Positions 45,779 to 56,475 are shown, counted from the stretch's first letter. The stretch is DNA of 64,000 nt from Mycolicibacterium mengxianglii (GCF_015710575.1 NZ_CP065373.1:4836001-4900000); one strand, 5' to 3'. Numbers and translations: made by a program. Notes: a model not told the origin generated them from the letters alone.

Positions 45779-47320
45779 TCAGGGACGGCGCAGCGCTGAG
45801 GCGTTGTCGTTGTCCCCGGCTGCCGGGCCGGTGTTGGCACGCGCGGCGTTGGACAGCATGTGCTCGATTACGTTCTTTCCGAGCGCCGTCTCGCTGGGAA
45901 GCTCGATCGGGTAATTACCGTCGAAACAGGCGGAGCACAACCGTGTCGCGGGCTGCTCGGTGGCGCTGATCATGCCCTCGAGGGAGATGTAGCTCAGGGT
46001 GTCGGCGCCGATGGCGCGGCGCACGGCCTGCAGCATTTCACCACCGGTGCCATCGGCATTTGCGGCATTGGCGATCAATTCGGCCGGGGAGGCGAAATCG
46101 ATTCCGTAGAAGCAGGGCCACTTCACCGGCGGTGACGCGATCCGCACATGCACCTCGACCGCGCCCGCTTCCCGCAGCATCCGGATCAGCGCTCGCTGGG
46201 TGTTGCCGCGGACGATCGAGTCGTCGACCACGATCAGCCGCTTACCGCGGATCACCTCGCGCAGTGGGTTGAGTTTGAGGCGGATGCCGAGCTGGCGGAT
46301 GGTCTGGGACGGCTGGATGAAGGTGCGCCCGACGTAGGCGTTTTTCATCAGCCCCTGGCCGAAGGGGATCCCGGACTCCTGGGCGTAGCCGACGGCCGCC
46401 GGCGTGCCGGATTCCGGGACGCCGATCACCAGGTCGGCATCGATCGGCTCTTCGCGGGCCAGTCTGCGGCCGATGTCGACGCGGGTGGAATGCACCGAGC
46501 GGCCGGCGATCGAACTGTCGGGCCGGGCCAGGTAGACGTATTCGAAGACACACCCTTTGGGGGTCGGGTTGGCGAACCGGGTGGAACGCACCCCGTCGGC
46601 GTCGATGGCCAGCAGTTCGCCGGGCTCGATGTCGCGCACGAACGAGGCACCGACGATATCGAGTGCCGCGGTCTCCGAGGCCACCACCCAGCCGCGATCC
46701 AGGCGGCCTAGAGCCAGCGGCCGCACACCGTGCGGATCCCGCGCGGCGTACAACGTGTTCTCGTCCATGAAGGTCAGGCAGAACGCGCCGCGCACCGTCG
46801 GCAGCAGTTCCAATGCGGCCTGCTCCAGCGTCGAGTCGGCAGCACCGTGCGCCAGCAGGGCGCCCAGGATGTCGGAGTCGGTGGTGGCCGAGGCGATGGC
46901 GGAGGGGCCCATCAGCCCGGCTTCGCGGGCACGGGCGGCGAGCTCTGTGGTGTTGACGAGGTTGCCGTTGTGTCCGAGTGCGACGCCGGTTCCGGCAGCG
47001 GTGGTCCGGAAGACCGGCTGGGCGTTCTCCCAGGTGGTGGAACCGGTTGTGGAGTAACGGCAGTGGCCGACGGCGACGTGGCCCTGCATGGCGGCCAGGG
47101 TCTGCTCGTCGAATACCTGGCTCACCAGCCCGAGGTCTTTGAACACCAGTACCTGCGAACCGTCGGCGACAGCGATACCCGCTGCCTCCTGCCCGCGGTG
47201 CTGCAGGGCGTACAGGCCGTAGTAGGTGAGCTTGGCGACCTCTTCGCCGGGAGCCCAGACTCCGAATACGCCGCATTCTTCGCGGGGGGAATTCTCGAGT
47301 TCGATCGGTTCAGCGGTCAC
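45779..47320 (-). CDS. purF: Amidophosphoribosyltransferase PurF
   Basis: 513 residues. A short N-terminal extension (propeptide-like, ending PREE) precedes the nucleophile Cys16 in CGVFGVW. Glutaminase blocks YYGLYALQHRGQEAAGIAV, GHCRYSTTGSTTWENAQP, ALGHNGNLVN; PRPP site LIVVDDSIVRGNT; cysteines for a 4Fe-4S cluster include WPCFYGID and LCSACFDG. First committed step of purine synthesis. GTG start at 47320; a TAGACT -10 candidate lies at 47371-47376. Confidence 0.97.
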   Translation of the reverse strand: MTAEPIELENSPREECGVFGVWAPGEEVAKLTYYGLYALQHRGQEAAGIAVADGSQVLVFKDLGLVSQVFDEQTLAAMQGHVAVGHCRYSTTGSTTWENAQPVFRTTAAGTGVALGHNGNLVNTTELAARAREAGLMGPSAIASATTDSDILGALLAHGAADSTLEQAALELLPTVRGAFCLTFMDENTLYAARDPHGVRPLALGRLDRGWVVASETAALDIVGASFVRDIEPGELLAIDADGVRSTRFANPTPKGCVFEYVYLARPDSSIAGRSVHSTRVDIGRRLAREEPIDADLVIGVPESGTPAAVGYAQESGIPFGQGLMKNAYVGRTFIQPSQTIRQLGIRLKLNPLREVIRGKRLIVVDDSIVRGNTQRALIRMLREAGAVEVHVRIASPPVKWPCFYGIDFASPAELIANAANADGTGGEMLQAVRRAIGADTLSYISLEGMISATEQPATRLCSACFDGNYPIELPSETALGKNVIEHMLSNAARANTGPAAGDNDNASALRRP

Positions 47321-47619
47321 GTGGTGACTACTCCCTAGGGCGGTAGGTGACTTCGCCAGTTACATCGGCCAGTCTACGGGCTGTTGCGCACGCGTTCATA
47401 CCTCGGACACGCGGACCTTCAGACCTGGCAACGCCGTCACCGGGCACTCCATTCCGCCGGCCCCACCGGTCACACCCCCTCCGCAACCTTTGCATTGTCA
47501 ACTATGTTGCGCGACAAGGGAATCGGAATTCGCCGAAGTAGCACTCGCGTGACGTGCTTGGTCGCACAGTCGGCCCCCAGGGTGAGATGTGTCACGAAGA
47601 CACTCCGGCGCACGGCGGG
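47321..47619. other. Upstream region of purF
   Basis: About 300 bases between purF and the SCP-2-like gene on the same strand. A minus-strand TAGACT (47371-47376) could be the purF -10. No convincing ORF or structured RNA was recognised. Confidence 0.4.
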
Positions 47620-48018
47620 TCACCGCGCGCTGAGGGGCACGATGGGCAGCCACGCGGCGATCTCCCCCGCCCGCGACCCTGACATCTGCAGCACGCCGGC
47701 GCCGGCACCCTCGGTCACCGACATCAGGCCGGTGGCCAGTAACAACCAGCTGCGCGGATCGGTTTCGACGACGTTGGGCGGCGTCCCCCGAGTGTGTCGT
47801 GGACCCGCGATGCACTGGACGGCGACAAACGGTGGCACCCGCACCTCCACTGACGCACCGGGTGCAGCGGCGGCAAGGCTGCGGGCAGTCAGGCGAACCG
47901 CTTCGGCCAGCACGGACCGCTCCGGAGCGGGGGCGGAGCCGTCGCGCAGCCAGTCCTGCACGGCCACGACGGCGGCGCGGGTCTGGGCCGGGTCGGCCGT
48001 GCGACGTGATGACATCAC
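47620..48018 (-). CDS. SCP-2 sterol-carrier-family protein (Rv0807-like)
   Basis: 132 residues from GTG 48018 (ATG at the next codon). A helical N-terminus (AAVVAVQDWLRDGSAPAPERS) and a short SCP-2-like core (VEVRVPPFVAVQCIAGPRHTRGTPPNVVETDP, DPRSWLLLATGLMS) match small mycobacterial sterol-carrier proteins located beside purF. Lipid ligand unknown. Cytoplasmic. Confidence 0.78.
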   Translation of the reverse strand: MMSSRRTADPAQTRAAVVAVQDWLRDGSAPAPERSVLAEAVRLTARSLAAAAPGASVEVRVPPFVAVQCIAGPRHTRGTPPNVVETDPRSWLLLATGLMSVTEGAGAGVLQMSGSRAGEIAAWLPIVPLSAR

Positions 48019-48074
48019 TCAAGACTCTCAAAGGTAGGTTCCGCGGCGACGACCGCTGCCCCCGGCCAAGGGGG

Positions 48075-48105
48075 TTGACCTCAACCGTTGTTCACTTCCT
48101 ACCGT
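48075..48105 (+). promoter_or_regulatory. Leaderless promoter of the PPOX gene
   Basis: TTGACC (48075-48080), 19-bp spacer, TACCGT (48100-48105), then six bases to ATG 48112. Both boxes are close to SigA consensus and the distance puts the transcript start on the start codon. Confidence 0.65.
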
Positions 48106-48111
48106 GTGAGG

Positions 48112-48549
48112 ATGGCGTTCAAACCTCACGAAATCGAGTACCTCAACTCTGCCGACCTGGGTCGGTTGGCGACTGTCCAACCCGACGGCACGGTGCAGAA
48201 CAGTCCAGTGGGCTTCAGCTACAACGAACTGCTCGGCACGATCGACATCTACGGCTACGGAATGTCACGCAGCCAGAAGTTCCGCAATATCAAGACCAAC
48301 CCGGTGGTGGCGTTCGTCGTCGACGACATCGCCTCGCGGGATCCGTGGCGGGTGCGCTGCCTGGAGATTCGCGGGACCGCCCAACAGGCGGAATCCGACT
48401 CGTCGAGCCCGGCTGCCGACAGCGAGGTCGAGTCGGCGATCATCCGGATCACGCCGCGGCGCATCATCAGCTTCGGTATCGACGATCTGGATACCGAACC
48501 CCACCAACTCGTCGCGGACAGCCGGGACGTCCCGACCACCGCCGACTAG
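48112..48549 (+). CDS. PPOX-class F420-dependent oxidoreductase
   Basis: 145 residues. Split-barrel flavin/deazaflavin fold: LNSADLGRLATVQPDGTVQNSP at the start, YGMSRSQKFRNIKTNPVVAFVVDD, and WRVRCLEIRGTAQ; this is the signature of small mycobacterial F420 enzymes annotated as PPOX class. Substrate unknown. It converges on the CPBP protease gene with a 4-bp CTAG shared by both stop codons. Confidence 0.88.
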   Translation: MAFKPHEIEYLNSADLGRLATVQPDGTVQNSPVGFSYNELLGTIDIYGYGMSRSQKFRNIKTNPVVAFVVDDIASRDPWRVRCLEIRGTAQQAESDSSSPAADSEVESAIIRITPRRIISFGIDDLDTEPHQLVADSRDVPTTAD

Positions 48550-49175
48550 TACCTGTTGTGCTGCACCACCAGCGCGGCCACCGCTCCGGCCTCGTTGATG
48601 GCCAGATGCGCCAGAGCCGGCGCGAGCAGGCTGCCGGTGCGTTCGGCCAGCACGGCGAAGATCCATCCGGCGGCACCGGTGACGAGCACGGTGCCCACCA
48701 CCGGGTCGCCGCCCCGACGAGCGTCGATGACATGGCTCAAACCGAAGGCCGTCGCCTGCAGCAGCCGTCCCCTGTGCGCACCGAACGCCTGCCCGGCCCA
48801 GGTGCCCAACGCACCGCGGTAGGCGGCTTCCTCGGCCCATACCGTGCCCAGCGGAATATCGACAGCCAGCCACCTCCACCCCCGTGGTGGCACATCGCGT
48901 TGGCGCAAGGCTCTCCGCACCGGCGGCAATACGGTGCCGGCTGCCACTGCAGCGGCGACGACCGCGGCCGCGGCCCCGCCTTCACCGAGCCCGGCGCGCA
49001 GCGGCGTCCCCCTGAGCCCCGCCCGGGCGCCGGCGGCTTTCGCCAGTGCCGACCCCAGAGCGGCCTGGACCACGGGGTGATGCCGGCCGGGGATCTGCCA
49101 GCGGGCGGTCGCGCTGTAGGCCACCAGCCCGGCGGCCAGTCCGAGGGTTCGCAGTCGCTCAGTATTCGGGACCAT
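48546..49175 (-). CDS. CPBP-family intramembrane metalloprotease (Rv0804-like)
   Basis: 209 residues from ATG 49175, the length I recall for Rv0804. About five to six helices; the CPBP/CAAX-protease motifs are seen in WAEEAAYRGALG (EExxxR), FGLSHVIDA and ALAHLAINEAG (metal histidines). Predicted integral-membrane protease; natural substrates unknown. Start overlaps the end of the alpha/beta hydrolase gene by 17 bp. Confidence 0.88.
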   Translation of the reverse strand: MVPNTERLRTLGLAAGLVAYSATARWQIPGRHHPVVQAALGSALAKAAGARAGLRGTPLRAGLGEGGAAAAVVAAAVAAGTVLPPVRRALRQRDVPPRGWRWLAVDIPLGTVWAEEAAYRGALGTWAGQAFGAHRGRLLQATAFGLSHVIDARRGGDPVVGTVLVTGAAGWIFAVLAERTGSLLAPALAHLAINEAGAVAALVVQHNRY

Positions 49176-50892
49176 GGGCGGCCGTCTCGTGAAGCGCGGT
49201 GCGGATGCGTTCGGTGTCGGCCGGCGTCCAACCGGGCGGCGGGGCCACTGCAGCCCAGCCGTCGAGCACCGAGTCACCGTAGTTGTGGCCGTGGCCGCCC
49301 GGTACGCCGGTGGCGTTCGTCATATCCGCGCCGACCTGCCAGAACGTCACGATCGGATACCACCGCATGGCCGCCGAGCGGTCACCACCGGGCGGTTCAC
49401 GCAGCCAGTCCGGTCGGGAGAGCAGCAGATCGGGTGACCACCACACGATGGGGTCGGACGGGTGTTGCAGGAACAGCACCCGGGTCCCGGCCCATGGCGC
49501 CTCGGTGTCGCGGCGGATCTCGGCAGGATCGTTGGCCGGGGAGAATCGCACGGTGCGCCCATCGTCGTAGCGCGGGTGCGCCTCTGCGGTTCTGGGGTCA
49601 CGCCGAGCGATCAACGCATCCCACAGCGGGCTGGCATTCGGGGGTCCCACCCACAGCACCGAATCGAAACCCATCTGCCACACGTCGGGCAGGAAGTCGA
49701 ACGCCGCCTGCCCCGCCATCGACCCCAGACTCTCGCCGTAGAGGACCAGCTTCGGTCGGCGCTCGCGTGGCAATCCCACCCAGCGATCGTGGATGGTGTC
49801 GATGAGCATGCGGCCGGAGTCCATGGACACCTGCTGGTCCCCCAGGAACGAAATCCAGCTCGGCAGATACGAATACTGCAGGGCCACCAGCGCGGTGTCG
49901 CCGTTGTACATCGTCTCCAACGCGCGCGCCGCCACCGGGTTGACCCAGCCGGTGCCGGTCGTCGGGATGATCACCAGCAGTTCGCGGTCGAAGGCATTGG
50001 TGCGTTCGAGTTCGGACAGCAGCACCGCCATCCGGCTCTCGTCGGTGTCGGCCGTCTGCAGTCCGGCGTACACCCGGATCGGTTCCAACGCGGGTCTGCC
50101 GCTGACGCGTTCCAGTTCATCGGCGTGTGGACCACTGGCCACAAAGTTGCGACCCTGATAGCCGAGGGTGTCCCACGCAGCGAAAGACTCTGGGCTGCCT
50201 GACTTTTCGGGATCGACGGGCTGTTCAATCCCGGCCCTGGTCGTGGTGTTCTGCGGTTGGAACACCCGACTGGCGCCGGCGAGGAAGCCGCGCAGGAGCA
50301 CCCCGTTGACCAACATGACCACCAGCACCACCACCACGGCGGTGCCGATGAACAGGGCCACCTCGTCATTCACGCGCCAGCGCCGGATCAGGTACCGGGC
50401 CAGCACCTTACTGGTGTCGACCAGCACCCGGGCGACACCGACCAGCAGTCCGCCAACGACGATCGCCAGAGCAATGGTCCGGTAGTACCCCGGCGTCGCC
50501 GGGCCCTCGACGTCCATCAACACCGACAGCTGACGTTGCCAGGCCGCCGCGGGGATCACCACCAGCAGGCAGGCGATCACCGAGACCACCACCGTCGCGG
50601 CCTTCATCGCATACAGCGTCCGCTTCGCCGGTGGCCACCACGTCCTGCCGCGTAACACCAAGCGGCGGAACATCTTTCCCAGCGCCACACCCAGGCCGTA
50701 GCCGATTGCCGCGTTGATCCCGCCGATCAGGCCGGCGAACAACCAGTCTCGCGGCAGCAGTGACGGGGTGAGCGACAGGCAGAAGAACACCGCGCCCACC
50801 GCAACACCGACGAAATCCAGCCGGACCAGTCCCCAGGCCCACTCCAACAGCGCCTGACGGTTTTGCGGTTCGGCCGGACGCACTGCGGTCAC
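49159..50892 (-). CDS. Membrane alpha/beta-hydrolase family protein
   Basis: 577 residues. N-terminal membrane part with about five helices (VGVAVGAVFFCLSLTPSLLP, ATVVVSVIACLLVVIPAAA, IALAIVVGGLLVGVA, FIGTAVVVVLVVMLVNG) and an extracellular C-terminal alpha/beta-hydrolase domain with the nucleophile elbow LYGESLGS and a likely catalytic His in GGHGHNYGD. Matches the Abhydrolase_9 family frequent in mycobacteria; substrate unknown, perhaps an envelope ester. 10 bp from purL, on the same strand. Confidence 0.88.
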   Translation of the reverse strand: MTAVRPAEPQNRQALLEWAWGLVRLDFVGVAVGAVFFCLSLTPSLLPRDWLFAGLIGGINAAIGYGLGVALGKMFRRLVLRGRTWWPPAKRTLYAMKAATVVVSVIACLLVVIPAAAWQRQLSVLMDVEGPATPGYYRTIALAIVVGGLLVGVARVLVDTSKVLARYLIRRWRVNDEVALFIGTAVVVVLVVMLVNGVLLRGFLAGASRVFQPQNTTTRAGIEQPVDPEKSGSPESFAAWDTLGYQGRNFVASGPHADELERVSGRPALEPIRVYAGLQTADTDESRMAVLLSELERTNAFDRELLVIIPTTGTGWVNPVAARALETMYNGDTALVALQYSYLPSWISFLGDQQVSMDSGRMLIDTIHDRWVGLPRERRPKLVLYGESLGSMAGQAAFDFLPDVWQMGFDSVLWVGPPNASPLWDALIARRDPRTAEAHPRYDDGRTVRFSPANDPAEIRRDTEAPWAGTRVLFLQHPSDPIVWWSPDLLLSRPDWLREPPGGDRSAAMRWYPIVTFWQVGADMTNATGVPGGHGHNYGDSVLDGWAAVAPPPGWTPADTERIRTALHETAAHGPEY

Positions 50893-50902
50893 AGCAGTTG
50901 GC

Positions 50903-53197
50903 TCACCCGAACAGTTCCGGCAGCACGCTCTCCCAGGTGTGGCGCAGCTCGGTCAGCGGGATGCTGAACTGCCCCTGCACCTCAACAGCGTCGGAACCCT
51001 GGTCCACCACGCCGATTCGGGTGGCCGGCAGTCCACGGGCCTCACACATCGCGGTGAACCGGCTCTCCTCGGTGCGGGGCACCGCGACCAGCACCCGGCC
51101 CGACGATTCGGAGAACAGGTAGACGAAGGGATCGGCCCCCTGCGGCAGGACGACGCGGCAGCCGGTCTCGCCGGCCAGCGCGCCTTCGACGACGGCCTGG
51201 ATCAGGCCGCCTTCGGACAGGTCGTGTGCTGCCGAAACCAGACCGTCGCGCGACGCCGAGGCCAGCACTTCGGCCAGCAGCTTCTCCCGCTCCAGGTCGA
51301 CCTGCGGCGGCACCCCGCCGAGGTGTCCGGCGGTCACCTCCGCCCAGATCGAACCGTCGAATTCGTCTTTGGTGTCGCCCAGCAGAATCAGCGTCTCGCC
51401 CGGTTCGGTGCCGAACCCGGTGGGGATCCGGCGGGCCACGTCGTCGAGCACACCGAGCACACCGACCACCGGCGTCGGCAGGATCGCCGTCGAGCCCGTC
51501 TGGTTGTAGAAGCTGACATTGCCGCCGGTCACTGGAATTCCCAGTGCCGCACAGCCATCCGCCAGCCCGCGGACCGCTTGGGAGAACTGCCACATGACCC
51601 CGGGGTCTTCCGGGGATCCGAAATTGAGGCAGTTGGTGACGGCCACGGGCACTGCGCCGGTCACCGCGACATTGCGATACGCCTCGGCCAGGGCCAGCTG
51701 CGCACCGGCGTACGGGTCGAGCTGGGTGTAGCGGCCGGAGGCGTCGGTGGACAGCGCGATCCCGCGGCCGGTCTGCTCGTCGATGCGCAGTACACCGCCG
51801 TCAGCGTGCTCGGCGAGCACGGTGTTGCCGCGCACATAGCGGTCGTACTGCTCGGTGATGAAGGCCCGGCTGCACAGATGTGGGCTGCCCAGCAGTGCCA
51901 GCACCGTCGCGCGCAGTTCGTCCCCGGTCTGCGGCCGGGGCAGCGACGTGGTGTTGTCGGTGATCAGCGCGTCCTGGGTGTCGGGACGTTGCACGGGACG
52001 CTGGTACACCGGGCCTTCGTGGGCCACGGTGCGGGGCGGCACGTCGACCACGGTCTCGCCGCGCCAGGTGATGTGTAGGCGGTCGCCGTCGGTGACCTCG
52101 CCGATGACGGCGGCCAGCACCTCCCATTTGCGGCACACCGCCAGGAACGCCTCGACGTTCTCCGGGGCGACGACGGCACACATCCGCTCCTGCGATTCGC
52201 TGGACAGGATTTCGGCCGGTGACATGTTCTTGGCGCGCAGCGGCACCTGGTCCAGCTCGATCGCCATTCCACCGTCACCGGCGGACGCCAATTCGGAGGT
52301 GGCACAAGACAACCCGGCACCGCCGAGGTCCTGGATGCCGATCACGATGCCGGCGGAGTACAGCTCGAGACAGCACTCGATGAGCACCTTCTCCATGAAG
52401 GGGTCACCCACCTGCACCGCGGGCAGTTTCTTCCGGCCGGCGCCGGACTCGTCGCCGGCGAAGGTGTCCGACGCCAGCACGGAGACACCCCCGATGCCGT
52501 CGAGGCCGGTGCGCGCGCCGAAGAGGATGATCTTGTTCCCGGCGCCGGAGGCGAACGCCAGATGCAGGTCCTCCTTGCGCAGCACACCGACGCACAGCGC
52601 GTTGACCAGTGGGTTGCCGGCATACGACTCGTCGAAGACCGTCTCGCCGCCGATGTTGGGCAGGCCCAGGGAGTTGCCGTAGCCACCGACCCCGCGGACC
52701 ACTCCGTCGAGCACGCGACGGGTGTCGGGGGCGTCGGCGGCGCCGAACCGCAGCTGATCCATCACCGCGACCGGGCGTGCGCCCATCGCCATGATGTCGC
52801 GGACGATCCCACCGACACCGGTGGCGGCACCCTGATAGGGCTCCACGTACGACGGGTGATTGTGCGACTCCACCTTGAAGGTGACCGCCCAGCCGTCGCC
52901 GATGTCGACGACGCCGGCGTTCTCACCGATGCCGGCGAGCATCCCGGCGCGCATCTCGTCGGTGGTGGTTTCACCGAAGTAGCGCAGGTGCACTTTGGAC
53001 GATTTGTACGAGCAGTGCTCGCTCCACATCACCGAGTACATCGCCAGTTCGGCGTCGGTGGGGCGGCGGCCGAGGATCTCGCGGATGCGCTCGTACTCGT
53101 CATCCTTGAGGCCCAGCTCGCGGTAGGGCTGCGGTTGATCGGGGGTGGCGGCTGCCCGCTCCACCGTGTCGATATCTTGGGTGAGCTCAGACGTCAC
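50903..53197 (-). CDS. purL: Phosphoribosylformylglycinamidine synthase subunit PurL
   Basis: 764 residues, small-type PurL that needs PurQ and PurS. Motifs: [50 protein letters not shown]-like segment [24 protein letters not shown] [21 protein letters not shown]. Start GTG 53197 is favoured over GTG 53203 because TACACT (53204-53209) lies six bases before it, a leaderless arrangement. Fourth step of purine synthesis. Confidence 0.97.
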   Translation of the reverse strand: MTSELTQDIDTVERAAATPDQPQPYRELGLKDDEYERIREILGRRPTDAELAMYSVMWSEHCSYKSSKVHLRYFGETTTDEMRAGMLAGIGENAGVVDIGDGWAVTFKVESHNHPSYVEPYQGAATGVGGIVRDIMAMGARPVAVMDQLRFGAADAPDTRRVLDGVVRGVGGYGNSLGLPNIGGETVFDESYAGNPLVNALCVGVLRKEDLHLAFASGAGNKIILFGARTGLDGIGGVSVLASDTFAGDESGAGRKKLPAVQVGDPFMEKVLIECCLELYSAGIVIGIQDLGGAGLSCATSELASAGDGGMAIELDQVPLRAKNMSPAEILSSESQERMCAVVAPENVEAFLAVCRKWEVLAAVIGEVTDGDRLHITWRGETVVDVPPRTVAHEGPVYQRPVQRPDTQDALITDNTTSLPRPQTGDELRATVLALLGSPHLCSRAFITEQYDRYVRGNTVLAEHADGGVLRIDEQTGRGIALSTDASGRYTQLDPYAGAQLALAEAYRNVAVTGAVPVAVTNCLNFGSPEDPGVMWQFSQAVRGLADGCAALGIPVTGGNVSFYNQTGSTAILPTPVVGVLGVLDDVARRIPTGFGTEPGETLILLGDTKDEFDGSIWAEVTAGHLGGVPPQVDLEREKLLAEVLASASRDGLVSAAHDLSEGGLIQAVVEGALAGETGCRVVLPQGADPFVYLFSESSGRVLVAVPRTEESRFTAMCEARGLPATRIGVVDQGSDAVEVQGQFSIPLTELRHTWESVLPELFG

Positions 53198-53262
53198 GGA
53201 CACAGTGTAGTGAGCGCCGGGGGCGCACTACCTATTCCACCGGTGCCGGCGCGGACATACCG

Positions 53263-53325
53263 TCACTCACCTGCGGCGACGCTGAACACGCTGCCGTCCG
53301 GGTCGGCCGGCACCACCCCGCGAAG
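53263..53325 (-). pseudogene. C-terminal remnant of a glyoxalase/VOC-type gene
   Basis: The codons before a TGA at 53263-53265 read RGVVPADPDGSVFSVAAGE, the usual end of a VOC (glyoxalase/bleomycin-resistance) protein. Nothing upstream continues it: the frame enters the end of pepC. It looks like a leftover from a deletion between pepC and purL. Confidence 0.5.
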
Positions 53326-53326
53326 G

Positions 53327-54604
53327 TCAGGCGGGTGACAGGAATGCCTGTAGTGCCGCGGCGTAGGACGCGACATCATGGGCACCCATCAGCTCCCGCG
53401 CCGAGTGCATCGCCAGCTGCGGCGCGCCCACGTCGACGGTGGGGATACCGGTCCGCGCCGAGGTCATCGGCCCGATCGTGGAACCGCACGGCAGGTCGGC
53501 GCGGTGCTCGTAGCGCTGCAGGGGCACCCCGGCCTGACGGCAGGCCAGCTCGAACGCAGCCGCGGTGCGCCCGTCGGTGGCGTAGCGCAGGTTCGGCTGC
53601 ACCTTGAGCACCGGTCCGCCGTTGATCTCGATCTGGTGGCCGGGTTCATGGCGCTCCGGGTAGTTCGGGTGTGTCGCATGGGCCATATCGCCGGAGGCCA
53701 CCATCGATCCCGTCAGCACCCGCAGGAAATCCTGCCGGGTGCCGCCAGCGGCGAGGACGATGCGTTCCAAGGTGGTGATCAGCAGATCCGACTGGGCGCC
53801 GTGATCGGATGTCGAGCCCACCTCTTCATGGTCGAAGAGCGCAAGCACCGGGACGTAGCCGGTCGGTTCGCAGGACAGGAACGCTTCCAGCCCGGCGTAG
53901 CAGGTGCCTTGGTTGTCCAGCCGGGGTGCGCTGAGGAATTCGTTGTCGGCGCCCCATACCGTCGACGGCGTCAGGTCGTGGGTCATGAGATCGAAGGCCA
54001 GCACCTCGGCCGGGTCGAGGCCCGCTTCGCCGGCGACGTGATCGACGAACGAACTCGGCCGCTCGCCGGTCGCCCAGACCGCATTGACATGGCGTTGCGG
54101 GTCCAGGGTCAGCGATTTGCGGTCATCGGTGAGATGGATCGCCAGCTGCGGCACTCGTAGCAGCGGCGTGTCGATCCGTACCAGCCGGTGCTCGATGCCC
54201 GTCGCGACGTCGGGGGCCCGCATCGACAATCTGCCGCTGATCCCGAGGTCGCGGTCCAGCCAGGAGTTCAGCCAGGCCCCGCCGTAGGGCTGCAGTGCCA
54301 CCACTGACCACCCGGCCACGGCCCGGTCCGGGTGTTGTTTGACGCGCAGGTTGGGGCTGTCGGTGTGGCCGCCGACCACCCGGAAGGGCCGGGAGGGCGT
54401 ACCGGTGCTGTTCCAGGCAACCAGGGATCCGGCCCGGAGGACGAAGAACTTCCCGTCGCCGGACCACGCGTCGGCTTCGGCCAACTCGGTGTAACCGGCG
54501 GCGCGCAGCCGGCCGGCCGCGGTTTCACAGACGTGGTAGGGCGACGGCGAGGCGTCGATGAACTCGCACAGGCTCGCACTCATGGACTGGGGGCTAGCAG
54601 GCAT
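53327..54604 (-). CDS. pepC: M18-family aminopeptidase PepC
   Basis: 425 residues from ATG 54604 (ATG 54583 or 54613 also possible). Co-catalytic metal ligands of the M18 family: [13 protein letters not shown] (His, Asp), DNQGTCYAG (Asp), [10 protein letters not shown] (Glu, Glu), and MHSARE (His). Also [19 protein letters not shown]. Releases N-terminal acidic or neutral residues from peptides; cytoplasmic, a large dodecamer in relatives. Equivalent to Rv0800. Long frame upstream of 54613 is antisense to the peroxidase gene. Confidence 0.94.
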   Translation of the reverse strand: MPASPQSMSASLCEFIDASPSPYHVCETAAGRLRAAGYTELAEADAWSGDGKFFVLRAGSLVAWNSTGTPSRPFRVVGGHTDSPNLRVKQHPDRAVAGWSVVALQPYGGAWLNSWLDRDLGISGRLSMRAPDVATGIEHRLVRIDTPLLRVPQLAIHLTDDRKSLTLDPQRHVNAVWATGERPSSFVDHVAGEAGLDPAEVLAFDLMTHDLTPSTVWGADNEFLSAPRLDNQGTCYAGLEAFLSCEPTGYVPVLALFDHEEVGSTSDHGAQSDLLITTLERIVLAAGGTRQDFLRVLTGSMVASGDMAHATHPNYPERHEPGHQIEINGGPVLKVQPNLRYATDGRTAAAFELACRQAGVPLQRYEHRADLPCGSTIGPMTSARTGIPTVDVGAPQLAMHSARELMGAHDVASYAAALQAFLSPA

Positions 54605-54655
54605 ATTCACCATCTTTGTCGTTACGAATCCAGTGATTGACGTTAGGGTCACATC

Positions 54656-55678
54656 GTGCCTGACGCCCAGCCCCAACCGATCCTGGCGCGGTTGACGCCT
54701 GCTGCCATCTTCCTGGTGGCGACGATCGACGAGGACGGAGCGCAGACGGTGCACGATGCGCTGCCGGATCTGTCCGGATTGGTTCGCGCAGTGGGGTTCC
54801 GCGACCCGACGAAGAACCTGTCGATGATCACCTCGATCGGTTCCGAGGCGTGGGACCGGCTCTTCGACGGCCCCCGCCCGGCGGAGCTGCATCCGTTCAT
54901 CGAAATCTCCGGTCCCCGGCACACCGCTCCGGCAACACCGGGGGATCTGCTCTTCCACATCCGCGCCGAATCTCTGGACTTCTGCTTCGAACTCGCCGGA
55001 CACGTGGCCAGGACGATGGCCGGCGCGATCACGGTCGTCGACGAGGTCCACGGGTTCCGCTTCTTCGACAACCGTGACCTGATGGGATTTGTCGACGGCA
55101 CCGAGAATCCGGACGGACCAATTGCCGTCAACGCCACCATGATCGGTGAGGAAGATCCCGACTTCGCCGGCGGCTGTTACGTACACGTGCAGCGGTACGT
55201 CCACGACATGAGCGGGTGGAATGCGTTGTCGGTCACCGAGCAGGAACTCGCCATGGGCCGAACCAAACTCGAGGACATCGAACTCGCCGACGACGTCAAA
55301 CCGGCCAATTCCCACGTGGCGCTCAATGTCATCGAGGATGCCGACGGCAACGAATTGAAGATCGTGCGGCACAACATGCCGTTCGGCGAGATCGGCAAGG
55401 GCGAGTTCGGCACGTATTACATCGGTTATTCACGCACCCCCGCGGTGACCGAACGCATGCTCAACAACATGTTCGTCGGCGACCCGCCCGGCAACACCGA
55501 CCGCATCCTCGATTTCTCCACAGCTCTCACCGGCGGCCTGTTCTTCAGCCCCACCGTGGATTTCCTCGACGACCCACCGCCGTTGCCCGGTAGCGAAACG
55601 GAACCGGCCGTTGTAGTGGCACCCCCTGCTCATGAAGGCTCTCTGGCGATCGGCAGTCTGAAAGGACAACCCCAATGA
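54656..55678 (+). CDS. dyp: Dyp-type heme peroxidase with encapsulin-targeting tail
   Basis: 340 residues. DyP motifs: [10 protein letters not shown] (GxxDG), heme-ligand His in NSHVALN, and RMLNNMFVG. The last residues, [12 protein letters not shown], match the encapsulation signal (SLxIGSLKG) that docks cargo inside an encapsulin shell. It oxidises dyes and phenolics with H2O2 in vitro; the natural role is linked to oxidative stress. TAGGGT (54644-54649) lies six bases before GTG 54656 (leaderless). Stop overlaps the encapsulin ATG. Confidence 0.95.
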   Translation: MPDAQPQPILARLTPAAIFLVATIDEDGAQTVHDALPDLSGLVRAVGFRDPTKNLSMITSIGSEAWDRLFDGPRPAELHPFIEISGPRHTAPATPGDLLFHIRAESLDFCFELAGHVARTMAGAITVVDEVHGFRFFDNRDLMGFVDGTENPDGPIAVNATMIGEEDPDFAGGCYVHVQRYVHDMSGWNALSVTEQELAMGRTKLEDIELADDVKPANSHVALNVIEDADGNELKIVRHNMPFGEIGKGEFGTYYIGYSRTPAVTERMLNNMFVGDPPGNTDRILDFSTALTGGLFFSPTVDFLDDPPPLPGSETEPAVVVAPPAHEGSLAIGSLKGQPQ

Positions 55679-56475
55679 ACAACCTCTACCGCGAACTCGC
55701 GCCGATCACCGAGGCTGCCTGGGCGGAGATCGAACTCGAGGCGACCCGAACCTTCAAGCGCCACATCGCCGGCCGCCGCGTGGTCGACGTCAGCGATCCC
55801 AGCGGTCCCGTCACTGCCGCGGTCAGCACCGGGCACCTGCTCGATGCGCCCGCGCCCAACGACGGGGTGGTCGCACACCTGCGCGACAGCCGTCCGTTGG
55901 TGCGCCTGCGGGTGCCGTTCACCGTCAACCGGATCGACGTCGACGACGTGGAGCGCGGCTCGCAGGACTCGGACTGGGATCCGGTCAAGGACGCCGCGAA
56001 AAAGCTTGCGTTCGTGGAGGACCGGGCGATCTTCGAGGGTTATGAGGCCGCCCGCATCGACGGCATCCGCAAGTGCAGCTCCAATCCTGCGCTGACTCTG
56101 CCCCTGGACCCGCGCGAAATCCCCGATGTCATCGCCCAGGCGCTCTCGGAGCTGCGGCTGGCCGGTGTGGACGGCCCGTACTCGGTGCTGCTGTCCGCTG
56201 ACGCCTACACCCAGGTGAGCGAGACCACCGCGCACGGTTATCCGATCCGCGAGCACCTGAGCCGACTGGTCGACGGCGACATCATCTGGGCGCCCGCCAT
56301 TGACGGTGCGTTCGTGTTATCCACTCGCGGTGGCGATTTCGACCTGCAACTGGGCACCGATGTGTCCATCGGGTACCTGTCGCACGATGCCGACACCGTG
56401 CAGCTCTACCTGGAGGAGACCCTGACATTCCTCTGCTACACCGCCGAGGCCTCGGTGGCGTTGACCTGCCCATGA
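55675..56475 (+). CDS. Encapsulin nanocompartment shell protein (Cfp29-like)
   Basis: 266 residues, the family's usual length (HK97 fold, Rv0798c/Cfp29 relatives). Recognised by [54 protein letters not shown] and the C-terminal GYLSHDADTVQLYLEETL. Sixty copies form a shell that holds the Dyp peroxidase made from the preceding, 4-bp-overlapping gene. Last gene of the unit. Confidence 0.96.
   Translation: MNNLYRELAPITEAAWAEIELEATRTFKRHIAGRRVVDVSDPSGPVTAAVSTGHLLDAPAPNDGVVAHLRDSRPLVRLRVPFTVNRIDVDDVERGSQDSDWDPVKDAAKKLAFVEDRAIFEGYEAARIDGIRKCSSNPALTLPLDPREIPDVIAQALSELRLAGVDGPYSVLLSADAYTQVSETTAHGYPIREHLSRLVDGDIIWAPAIDGAFVLSTRGGDFDLQLGTDVSIGYLSHDADTVQLYLEETLTFLCYTAEASVALTCP

Noticed and set aside
54614..55372. 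Upstream continuation of the pepC frame by about 250 codons
   Set aside because: It is antisense to the Dyp peroxidase gene; homologues start near 54604.
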